DNA of 64,000 bases, taken from Blattabacterium cuenoti. Its GTDB lineage: Bacteria > Bacteroidota > Bacteroidia > Flavobacteriales > Blattabacteriaceae. Positions 56,748 through 64,000 of this stretch are shown here, in pieces (position 1 is the stretch's first letter; each line of letters starts with the position of its first letter). Position numbers and translations under genes: made by a program. The notes beneath the pieces were generated by a model that was given only the letters and a program-made list of their open reading frames with translations, ran no database searches and had not been told where the DNA came from. The stretch is taken from NCBI RefSeq assembly GCF_014251555.1, contig NZ_CP059190.1, forward strand, positions 507,183 to 571,182. The letters are read 5' to 3'.

Positions 56748-57260
56748 TTATATTCCTAATTCTTTTTTAACTTCCTCTGTTATATCTTTTCCTTTATTAA
56801 CCAAAACTCCTTTTCCAGGACTACAATCATCAACTCTTATAATATTTTTATCTTTTTCTATTACTTTATGAATCGCTTTTTCTATTCTCTTATATATAGG
56901 ATTTAATAATTTATTTTGATTTTTGGTTAAATCATCAGCTGCTGTTTTTTGATATGCATGAGCTCTTGCTTGCAAAATTTCTAATTCTTTTTTAAGAATT
57001 GGGTTTTTATTTTTTTGAAATTTTTCTGCTTTTTTGTGAAATTCTTTTGCTAATTTATCTAATATATTTTCGTGTATTTTACTAATTCTATCTAATTCTC
57101 TCTGAGCAGTAGAAAATTCTGGCATTTTTTCTATAATAACCATGCTATTAAGACAAACTATTTTTTGTTTACATTCTTTAGAATAAGAGTTAGAATAAGA
57201 GTACGAATATCCAAATAAAAAGAAAAATAATAAAAAATAAAAAATTGTATTTTTTCCCAT
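56748..57260 (-). CDS. skp: OmpH/Skp family periplasmic chaperone
   Basis: A 170-residue secreted protein with a signal peptide (about 1-20, IFYFLLFFFLFGYSYS) followed by a tyrosine/serine repeat. Then comes the Skp pattern: KIVCLNSMVIIEKMPEFSTAQRELDRI, a long charged coiled coil (about 60-120), and a short beta end with IIRVDDCSPGKGVLV. Skp holds unfolded outer-membrane proteins. It lies directly downstream of bamA on the same strand, the standard order. Confidence 0.9.
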   Translation of the reverse strand: MGKNTIFYFLLFFFLFGYSYSYSNSYSKECKQKIVCLNSMVIIEKMPEFSTAQRELDRISKIHENILDKLAKEFHKKAEKFQKNKNPILKKELEILQARAHAYQKTAADDLTKNQNKLLNPIYKRIEKAIHKVIEKDKNIIRVDDCSPGKGVLVNKGKDITEEVKKELGI

Positions 57261-57281
57261 ATGATTTTTATATTTTGTTAA

Positions 57282-59801
57282 TTACAAATCTTTTCCTATA
57301 ATGAAATGTGTTCTCCATTTTGATTGAGTTTCATGTGCTATATTATCTAGAGGATATCCAAAATCTACTCCTATAAATCCTATTGGATTCCAAAATAAAC
57401 GAAATCCAAATCCCAAAGATTTATTCATTGTTAATGGATGAAAGTTTTTATAAGAATCGCTGACATTTCCTCCTTCCATAAAAAAAGTAGTCCAAATTTT
57501 CAAATTTGAAAAATCCTTAATTAAATAACGCATTTCCAAAATAAGTTTATTGTAAATCACTCCTCCATAACTTGGAATTGGATATCTAAAATTATTTCTT
57601 GGAAAAGAATACCCCCTTAACGGAATATGGTCTCTGTCTTCTAATTTTGATCCAAATAAATTATTTTGTACTCCCCCTATATAAAATTTTTGAAATGGGA
57701 ATAATTCTTTTGAATCATCATATTGTCCTAGATATCCAAATTCCCCTCCTATTTTCAATGCTATGTTTTTTATAATTTTTTTATACCAAAAAAAAATTAT
57801 TTTCAATTTATAATACTCCATCCATTTCATTTTATTTTCCTCATTATCCTTTAAAATCATGGAATATGGAAGAGTGAATATGCTATTCAATTGTATTTTT
57901 GATCCTCTAAATGGAAATATGATATCAGGTTCAGTAGATAATCTTTGTAATGAAATCAAACAGCTAAGATTATGAAACCTACGTTTGTGATACAAATCAA
58001 TTTTTTTAATATTGTAAATAAATTGATCGTAATCAATAGATGTTAAAATTTTTGAGTAAGGATCTAAAAAAGTTAAAAATTTATTTAAGTTAACAGAAGT
58101 TCCTATTTTTTCTAAAAATTGTTTTTCTTCTATTTTAGCATTCTTATATATTTGAGATAAAAAATAAAAATCTTCCTCATTATTTATTTTTTTTATTGAA
58201 TAATTTCCTTTCAAAGTCAAGGATGTCGGATTTGTTTTTTCTATCCAAGGTTCTGTGAAAGAAAAACCATAAGACGTAAAATCTTTTCCCAATTGGCTAA
58301 AAATAACTAATTTTTGTCCCTCTCCTTGAGGAATAGGATTCCATAGTTTCCATTTAAAAAAGTTATTAAAAGAAAAGTTTCCAAAGTTTAACTTAAAATT
58401 TCCAATAATCTTTTTCATATCTTTTCCTCCGAATCCTCCGAATCCTCCATGAAATTGAAATTCATTAGTATTTTTTTCTACAATATGCCATTCTATATCT
58501 ACAGAATTATTTTCTTGATTTGGCCTGATTTCAGAATATACTTTTTCGAAAAGGTTTAAATTTTCCAGATTTAATAAACTGTATTTCATTTTTTTAGGAG
58601 AAATCAAATCTCCTGGAAAAGTTTTTAATTCTCTTCTAATTACATGATCTTTAGTTATTGAATTTCCTAATATTTCAACTTTATTTATATATATAGGTTG
58701 ATTTTCTTTGATTTGTATCTCCAAATCTATTTTATGGTCTATTACTCTCTTCTCTATCGTAATTATATTAACAAATAAATAGCCTAAATCTAAATAAGTA
58801 TATAGAATGCTGGAAGGGAAAGAAGCATTTAAAATATTTTTTTTGATTTCAATTTTGTTATAAATATCTCCTTTTTTATAAAAGAAAATTTTTTTTAAAT
58901 AGTTTGTTTTTAGTTTCTTATTTCCTAAGAAATCTACATTTCCTAAATAATATCTATCCCCCTCAATCACTTTTATTTTTATTCTATAATTTCCAGATTC
59001 TTCTTTCCAAACAGAATCTAAGAATACTTGAACGTCAATAAATCCCATAGATTGATACTTCTCTGCGATATTTTTTAAATCTTCTCTTATATTCTCTTGA
59101 ACGAAGAGATAAATAGATTTTTCTATGATTGGAATATAAAAACTTTTTTTCGTTTTGATCATTAGATTGATCAATTCTTTATTGTTAACGACATGATTCC
59201 CCTCAAAGAATATTTTTTCTATTTCAATTTTTTTTCCTTTGTCAACAAACAGATATAATTTATTTTTATTGTTTTCTTTGATTATTTCATTTTTTATATT
59301 AATTTCATTATATCCTTTTTTTATGTAATACTCTTGAATATCGTTTTTTATAGTTTGAATCAAATCATCAGAAATTTTATCCCCAGATTTAATTCTCTTG
59401 ATATTGGGAAATTGTTCTTTTCTAATTCCTATAACTTTAACTTCATGAATTTCTATTAAATCTTCCAATTCAAAAAATAGATCTATTTCATTTTGAGATA
59501 TATTTTTTTTGTAAATAGATATGTTTCTAAAGAGATTGCTTTTCCACAATTTTTGGATGGCATTATCTATCTTCATTCCATAAGAATCAATTAAATCTCC
59601 AGAATAAACACCAGATAAATCGGAAATAAAATGACTATCATATTTCGTTTTTCCCATTACATGGACTGATTTCACAACTAAATTTGAATTTTCATTTTTT
59701 GTAAAATTAAAATTCTCTTTTTGAATAAAAGAATAACCTTGTTGTATTTGCATTATCATTAATAAATAAAAAATGCTTTTTAGAAAAATATTTTTTTTCA
59801 T
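57282..59801 (-). CDS. bamA: Outer membrane protein assembly factor BamA (Omp85)
   Basis: Inserts beta-barrel proteins into the outer membrane. The 839-residue precursor starts with a signal peptide (about 1-24). POTRA repeats follow (for example VVKSVHVMGKTKYDSHFIS, IEKIFFEGNHVVNNKEL and YLGNVDFLGNKKL, about 40-450). A C-terminal 16-strand barrel follows, with GFSFTEPWIEKTNPTSL and a final segment FIGVDFGYPLD...WRTHFIIGKDL. Its retention means outer-membrane proteins are still being built. Operon uppS-bamA-skp. Confidence 0.95.
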   Translation of the reverse strand: MKKNIFLKSIFYLLMIMQIQQGYSFIQKENFNFTKNENSNLVVKSVHVMGKTKYDSHFISDLSGVYSGDLIDSYGMKIDNAIQKLWKSNLFRNISIYKKNISQNEIDLFFELEDLIEIHEVKVIGIRKEQFPNIKRIKSGDKISDDLIQTIKNDIQEYYIKKGYNEINIKNEIIKENNKNKLYLFVDKGKKIEIEKIFFEGNHVVNNKELINLMIKTKKSFYIPIIEKSIYLFVQENIREDLKNIAEKYQSMGFIDVQVFLDSVWKEESGNYRIKIKVIEGDRYYLGNVDFLGNKKLKTNYLKKIFFYKKGDIYNKIEIKKNILNASFPSSILYTYLDLGYLFVNIITIEKRVIDHKIDLEIQIKENQPIYINKVEILGNSITKDHVIRRELKTFPGDLISPKKMKYSLLNLENLNLFEKVYSEIRPNQENNSVDIEWHIVEKNTNEFQFHGGFGGFGGKDMKKIIGNFKLNFGNFSFNNFFKWKLWNPIPQGEGQKLVIFSQLGKDFTSYGFSFTEPWIEKTNPTSLTLKGNYSIKKINNEEDFYFLSQIYKNAKIEEKQFLEKIGTSVNLNKFLTFLDPYSKILTSIDYDQFIYNIKKIDLYHKRRFHNLSCLISLQRLSTEPDIIFPFRGSKIQLNSIFTLPYSMILKDNEENKMKWMEYYKLKIIFFWYKKIIKNIALKIGGEFGYLGQYDDSKELFPFQKFYIGGVQNNLFGSKLEDRDHIPLRGYSFPRNNFRYPIPSYGGVIYNKLILEMRYLIKDFSNLKIWTTFFMEGGNVSDSYKNFHPLTMNKSLGFGFRLFWNPIGFIGVDFGYPLDNIAHETQSKWRTHFIIGKDL

Positions 59802-59813
59802 GAATGAAAAAAG

Positions 59814-60545
59814 TTATTCAACGTTTCCAAAACGACGTTTTCTTTTTTGATAATTGATGATGGCTTCAAAAAAATCTTTTTTTCGAAAATCAGGCCACAA
59901 AATATTTGTAAAATATAGTTCCGCATAAGCAGACTGCCAAAGTAAAAAATTGCTAATACGTTGTTCTCCGCTTGTTCTGATGATTAAATCGACATCTGGT
60001 AAATCTTTAGTGTATAAATGATCTTGAAAAAAAGAATCGTCTATATCTCTTAATGAAAATAAACCATCGCAAACTTTTTGAGCAATGTTTTTTGTTGCTC
60101 TTAAAATCTCTTTTCTAGCACTATAACTTAGTGCTAGGATCAAAGTTCCAGATGTATTATATTTGGTTTTTTTCATGAAAAAAAATAGTTCTTTCTGAAT
60201 AATTTCGGAAAATCTTTCAATTTCTCCTATTGTAATAATTTTCACATTTTTTTCATGAATTTCTTCTAGATGAATTTTTAAATTAGTATGAAATAAACGC
60301 ATTAAATCATCTATTTCTTTCTTTGGCCTATTCCAATTTTCAGAAGAAAAAACATATAAAGTCACATAAGGAATTCCCAATTCTTTACATCCATTTATAG
60401 TGTCTCTTACAGATTGGATTGCTTTTTCATGACCAAATGTTCTTAATTTTCCTTTTTTTTCGGCCCAACGACCATTTCCATCCATAATAATAGCTACATG
60501 ATGAGGAATATTATTATAATCTATTTTTTCTAATAAATTTTTCAT
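59814..60545 (-). CDS. uppS: Undecaprenyl diphosphate synthase
   Basis: Cis-prenyltransferase making the C55 lipid carrier for peptidoglycan. The 243-residue protein has the catalytic MDGNGRWA (Asp22), YVTLYVFSSENWNRP, and the C-terminal substrate region DLIIRTSGEQRISNFLLWQSAYAELYF. All conserved regions are present. It lies 12 bases before bamA on the same transcript. Confidence 0.95.
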   Translation of the reverse strand: MKNLLEKIDYNNIPHHVAIIMDGNGRWAEKKGKLRTFGHEKAIQSVRDTINGCKELGIPYVTLYVFSSENWNRPKKEIDDLMRLFHTNLKIHLEEIHEKNVKIITIGEIERFSEIIQKELFFFMKKTKYNTSGTLILALSYSARKEILRATKNIAQKVCDGLFSLRDIDDSFFQDHLYTKDLPDVDLIIRTSGEQRISNFLLWQSAYAELYFTNILWPDFRKKDFFEAIINYQKRKRRFGNVE

Positions 60546-60606
60546 AATAAATCATAAATACATCTTTGACAAATATATATAAATAAAAAACAAAGATTTT
60601 TTATAT

Positions 60607-61491
60607 TTAATTTCTTTGATCCATTCCCCATAAAAGTTTTTCTCGCAATGTTTTATAATAAGTATTCTTTCCTTCTTGAAGAAGATAAATATAAAAAGGG
60701 GCTTTTTGGATATACAATTCATTTTCCTTATTCAGAGAAGTTAGCCTAGTATCCATAGATAAAGAATAAGATTTAACACGACTATGTATTTTTAAATGAA
60801 CTTTTTGATGATCTGATATAATTAGTGGACGTGAAAATAGATTATGTGGAGATATAGGTGTAAGAACAAAATTCTTATTATCAGGACTAATAATAGGGCC
60901 TCCACAACTCAAAGAATATCCAGTTGATCCAGTTGGAGTAGAAATAATCAATCCATCCGCCCAATAAGAAGTCAAAAATTCATTATCAATATAAGCATCT
61001 ATGGTAATCATAGAAACTGTTTCCTTGCGAAGAATAACAATTTCATTTAGTGCAAAATTAAAAAACGGATGACGATCAGTTATTGAAGTTTCCAACCACA
61101 ATAAACTTCTAGGCATTAGATGAAGTTTTTTATTGAAAATTTGATCTATTTTTTGAATAAATACATCTTTATTGAAAGTGGCCAAAAATCCTAGATTTCC
61201 TGTATTGACTCCAACTATAGGGATCCCAGAATCTCTGATCAATGTGATAGCAGATAAAATAGTTCCATCTCCTCCAAAAGCAAACATTAAACTAAAATCC
61301 TTAGTTAATTCTTTATAATGAGAAAATACAGGAAAATCTAAATTTTTAAATTCTTCAAAAGAGGACAAAACATCAAAAAATGATTTTTCAATATGAATTT
61401 CTATTGAATGACTACATGCATAGCCTATGAACTGATTTAAACATGGTATATTTTTTTCTCCAAATTTCTGTCCATATACGGCTATTTTCAT
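60607..61491 (-). CDS. nadK: NAD kinase
   Basis: Phosphorylates NAD to NADP. The 294-residue protein has the nucleotide motif FGGDGTILSA (72-81), GVNTGNLGFLA, and SYWADGLIISTPTGSTGYSLSCGGPI, all NadK signatures. Complete, on the minus strand, 61 bases before uppS, matching the flavobacterial order nadK-uppS-bamA-skp. Confidence 0.95.
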   Translation of the reverse strand: MKIAVYGQKFGEKNIPCLNQFIGYACSHSIEIHIEKSFFDVLSSFEEFKNLDFPVFSHYKELTKDFSLMFAFGGDGTILSAITLIRDSGIPIVGVNTGNLGFLATFNKDVFIQKIDQIFNKKLHLMPRSLLWLETSITDRHPFFNFALNEIVILRKETVSMITIDAYIDNEFLTSYWADGLIISTPTGSTGYSLSCGGPIISPDNKNFVLTPISPHNLFSRPLIISDHQKVHLKIHSRVKSYSLSMDTRLTSLNKENELYIQKAPFYIYLLQEGKNTYYKTLREKLLWGMDQRN

Positions 61492-61597
61492 TTTAATTTT
61501 TTTCTTAAAAAACTAAAGGGAAATTACGAAATTAAATATTTAAAAAAAATTAATTCAGTTTTTATTAAATTTGTCTCCTAAAAAAGGAAAAAAGAAT

Positions 61598-62520
61598 ATG
61601 AAAGAATCTTTATTTCCTGCAAAAGTGTTGTTATTTGGGGAATATGGAATTCTAGAAAATTCTAGTGGACTTTCTATCCCTCATGATTTTTATAAAGGAA
61701 CTTTAAAATTCCATTCTGAACTTAATAAAGATATTTTATGTTCTAATCATGAAATTAAAAAATATTATAATTTCTTATCTGAAAAAAAAAACAAATTTTA
61801 ACAAAATTAGATCTAAAAAAATTGCGTAAAGATATACAAAGGGGATTATCTTTTCATTCAAATATACCTCAGGGGTATGGAATAGGAAGTTCCGGAGCAT
61901 TAGTTGCAGCCATTTATGACAAATATGCAAAAAATAAATTCAAAAAGTGTTTAAAAAATGAAAATATAATAGTTTTGAAAAAAATATTTAGTCAAATGGA
62001 ATCTTTTTTTCATGGAAAAAGCTCCGGAATAGATCCTTTGATTTGCTATCTAAACCACCCTCTACTCATTCGTTCAAAAACAGATATATCCACTATCGGA
62101 CTTCCCAAAAAAAACAAAGGAGAAGGAGCTATTTTCTTATTAAATTCTGGGATTCCCAGCAAAACTTCTTCTATGATCAAATTTTTTTTAGAAAAATTAA
62201 AACACGATAAATTCAAGAAAATTCTAAAAGAAGAATTTATAAAATACAATGAAAAATGTATTGAAGCTTTTTTAAAAGAAGATTTTAAAATTTTATTAAA
62301 ACATGTTAAGAAACTTTCTACCTGGGTTCTTCATCATTTTCGTCCCATGATTCCAAAAAATTTCTGTAAAATATGGGAAGAAGGAATATTTAATAATATT
62401 CATTATTTAAAATTGTGTGGTTCTGGAGGAGGAGGATTTATTTTGGGTTTTACTCCAAATTATGACCTTTCGAGAAAAAAATTGGAAAAATATACTATGG
62501 AAGTCCTCTTTCGTTTTTAA
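61598..62520 (+). pseudogene. GHMP kinase (mevalonate-kinase-like), frame split at a 10-A tract
   Basis: The first frame starts at ATG 61598 (MKESLFPAKVLLFGEYGIL) and stops at TAA 61801 after FLSEKKNKF. The second frame continues without loss (QILTKLDLKKLRKDIQRGLSFHSN) through the ATP loop IPQGYGIGSSGALVAAIYD, a C-terminal KLCGSGGGGFILG, and ends at 62520. The shift sits in ten A residues (61782-61791); eleven A, or eight, would join the frames. The joined product of about 307 aa looks like the Bacteroidetes GHMP kinase group. It may be a pseudogene or a gene read through by transcriptional slippage. Confidence 0.85.
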
Positions 62521-62527
62521 TTTTTTT

Positions 62528-63241
62528 ATGCATAATAATAATAAAATTAGACTAAATCATTACTTATCTAATGCAGGAATTTCTTCCAGAAGAAATGCCG
62601 ATGAACTTATTCAATCTGGGGCTATAGAAGTTAATGGAAAACCTATTTGCAAATTAGGAACTATCATTCATACGAATGATCTTGTCACATTTCATGGATC
62701 AAAAATTAAAATTCAAAATAAAATTTATATATTACTTAACAAACCCAGAGGATTTATCACTACAACAAAGGATCCATTTAACAGAAAAACAGTAATGAAT
62801 TTAATTCCAAATTTTTCTGAATACAGAATTTTTCCCGTAGGGAGATTAGATTATTCGACTACAGGAGTATTGCTACTCACAAATGATGGAATTTTAGCTG
62901 AAAAACTAACCCATCCAAAATATCATGTCAAAAAGATATATCATGTATCCTTAAACAAGGAAATTAAGAATGAAGATTTAGATAAAATTAGAAAAGGAAA
63001 AATATATTTAAAAGAAGGAAAAGTAAAAGTGATTTTTGTAAATAAAAGTCATTCAAAACATCAAGTCAAAATAGGATTATATATAGGATGGAATAGAATT
63101 ATCAAACGAATTTTTAAAAAATTAGATTATCAAGTAATTCAATTGGATAGAGTCAGTTTTGGGGGATTATCCAAGAAAAATATTAAGATAGGAAATTGGT
63201 GTTTTTTAAATCAAAAAGAAGTAAAAAATATAATAAAATGA
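62528..63241 (+). CDS. RsuA/RluB-family rRNA pseudouridine synthase
   Basis: A 237-residue protein from ATG 62528 (MHNNNKIRLNHYLSNAG); an in-frame upstream start at 62417 would overlap the GHMP kinase. It has an N-terminal S4 domain (8-65, ISSRRNADELIQSGAIEVNG), then LLNKPRGFITT and the catalytic GRLDYSTTGVLLLTNDG. It modifies a 16S (RsuA) or 23S (RluB/E/F) uridine; the exact site cannot be read. Its TGA overlaps the aroQ ATG (ATGA). Confidence 0.9.
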   Translation: MHNNNKIRLNHYLSNAGISSRRNADELIQSGAIEVNGKPICKLGTIIHTNDLVTFHGSKIKIQNKIYILLNKPRGFITTTKDPFNRKTVMNLIPNFSEYRIFPVGRLDYSTTGVLLLTNDGILAEKLTHPKYHVKKIYHVSLNKEIKNEDLDKIRKGKIYLKEGKVKVIFVNKSHSKHQVKIGLYIGWNRIIKRIFKKLDYQVIQLDRVSFGGLSKKNIKIGNWCFLNQKEVKNIIK

Positions 63242-63669
63242 AAAAGATAACCATCATCAATGGTCCTAATTTAAATCTTTTAGGAAAACGAGAACCAGAA
63301 TTATACGGAACTGAAAATTTTTTAGATTATCTCAATAAAATAAGGAAAAAAAAACTTTTTTCTAATATAGAAATTCTTTATTATCAAAACAATAGTGAAG
63401 GTAAAATTATAGATCTTTTACATACTTTAGGATTTCAATCGGATGGGATTGTATTGAATGCAGGAGCCTACACTCACACTTCTATAGGAATTGCTGATGC
63501 AATCAAATCTATCTCAGCTCCGGTTATAGAAATTCATATTTCCAATGTTCATTTAAGAGAATCTTTTCGAAAAAAATCATTCCTTTCTCCCGTATGTAAA
63601 GGAACAATTTTTGGATTCGGTTTAAAATCTTATGAATTAGGAATAATCAGTTTTTGTTTACAGGATTGA
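63238..63669 (+). CDS. aroQ: 3-dehydroquinate dehydratase, type II
   Basis: Third step of the shikimate pathway. ATG 63238 gives 143 aa, usual for type II; the longer in-frame start at 63196 lies inside the previous gene. Seen: IINGPNLNLLGKREPELYG with catalytic Tyr23, QNNSEGKIID, LNAGAYTHTSIGIADA, and VIEIHISNVHLRE with catalytic His. The next pathway enzyme, aroE, is at the left edge of the window. The 3' 40 bases overlap the end of engB on the other strand. Confidence 0.94.
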   Translation: MKKITIINGPNLNLLGKREPELYGTENFLDYLNKIRKKKLFSNIEILYYQNNSEGKIIDLLHTLGFQSDGIVLNAGAYTHTSIGIADAIKSISAPVIEIHISNVHLRESFRKKSFLSPVCKGTIFGFGLKSYELGIISFCLQD

Positions 63670-64000
63670 TAAAAATCATTTAGTTTTTTTTTGATATATT
63701 GAATGATGTTATTTCTTCCATCTTTTTTCTTTGCGGAAACTTTAAACCAGATAGGCATAGTTAAACCGTTTTTTTCAATTTTTTCTATACAAAAAGAAAT
63801 ATTTTTTTCAATAAATTGATGATTCAATTTATCTATTTTTGTAAAAATAATGCAAAAATTCGTTTTTGTATTGTTTAATTTTTGCATGAAATCCAAATCT
63901 ATTTTTTGTATAACAAATCTACAATCTATTAATAGAAATAAACAAATAAGATTTTTTCTATGAAAAATATAATCTACAATTAATTTTTGTGTTTTTTTTT
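63630..64000 (-). CDS. engB: GTP-binding protein EngB (YsxC/YihA), C-terminal part
   Basis: Ribosome-assembly GTPase. The minus-strand frame is open from the right edge (base 64000) to TAA at 63630, giving about 122 C-terminal residues. LIVDYIFHRKNLICLFLLID, FVIQKIDLDFMQKL and FCIIFTKIDKLN (G4 TKxD) match EngB, as does the VSAKKKDG (G5) segment. The N-terminal P-loop half lies outside the window. Its 3' end overlaps aroQ by 40 bases in the convergent direction. Confidence 0.88.
   Translation of the reverse strand, partial: KKTQKLIVDYIFHRKNLICLFLLIDCRFVIQKIDLDFMQKLNNTKTNFCIIFTKIDKLNHQFIEKNISFCIEKIEKNGLTMPIWFKVSAKKKDGRNNIIQYIKKKLNDFYQSCKQKLIIPNS

Noticed and set aside
61822..62520. Independent short kinase starting at TTG 61822
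   Set aside because: It lacks the N-terminal GHMP strands, which are found directly upstream in another frame; better explained by one frameshifted gene.
1..64000. CRISPR arrays, insertion sequences, prophage, rRNA operon or a novel defence system
   Set aside because: No spaced direct repeats, transposase, integrase or rRNA segment was recognised; gene content is housekeeping throughout.

Overview
The window is very A+T-rich and almost fully coding. Its gene families and gene order are those of the Bacteroidetes class Flavobacteriia: type B bL31, a fused SecDF, DUF4290, DUF1599, a bacterial GH3 protein, a short primary sigma factor, folP next to cdaA, and uppS-bamA-skp. The extreme base bias, tiny intergenic gaps, absence of insertion sequences and phage, retained amino-acid, cofactor and wall pathways, and several genes in visible decay point to an obligate insect endosymbiont. 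Blattabacterium of cockroaches is the best fit. This assignment is inferred from content; no 16S rRNA lies in the window.

Layout: 1-0.7 kb holds the start of aroE (running off the left edge), rpsU and tRNA-Val(GAC). 0.7-12.6 kb holds the helicases recG and pcrA/uvrD, a cation diffusion facilitator, DUF4290, murA, greA, a HIT protein, coaX, an alpha/beta hydrolase, a 5-formyl-THF cyclo-ligase and rseP. 12.7-19.5 kb holds feoAB, ddl, a kinase-less PASTA protein, rluD and mgtE. 19.5-28.2 kb holds leuS, glutamate dehydrogenase, pyrH-frr, asnS and rpoN. 28.2-35 kb, mostly minus strand, holds an aldehyde dehydrogenase, sufE, metE, a GlmU-like protein, rpmE2 and a FabH-like synthase. 35-40.8 kb holds ubiE/menG, GH3, rpsO, pnp, rpoD and tRNA-Arg(ACG). 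40.8-48.1 kb holds tpiA, DUF1599, folP, cdaA, murF, pdhA, pdhC and terC. 48.1-64 kb is the cell-envelope region: a wrecked lipid-exporter-type ABC pseudogene, secDF-tatA, a PpiD-like foldase, a CorC/HlyC-type protein, lptC, tRNA-Phe(GAA), skp/ompH, bamA, uppS, nadK, a frameshifted GHMP kinase, a pseudouridine synthase, aroQ and part of engB (running off the right edge).

Together the genes support nitrogen assimilation (glutamate dehydrogenase), chorismate synthesis (aroE, aroQ), folate and one-carbon metabolism (folP, cyclo-ligase, metE), peptidoglycan (murA, ddl, murF, uppS), pyruvate oxidation (pdhA, pdhC), menaquinone, and outer-membrane assembly (bamA, skp, lptC).

The most interesting signals are signs of genome erosion: (1) a multiply broken ABC exporter; (2) a GHMP kinase split exactly at a 10-A tract, which polymerase slippage might still rescue; (3) a leucyl-tRNA synthetase whose proofreading site has lost its conserved residues; (4) an LptC lipoprotein frame with no ATG, GTG or TTG start; (5) a perfect 49-bp tandem duplication that copies the start codon of ubiE. 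No CRISPR array, transposon, prophage or rRNA operon was seen. No intergenic stretch exceeds 300 bases.
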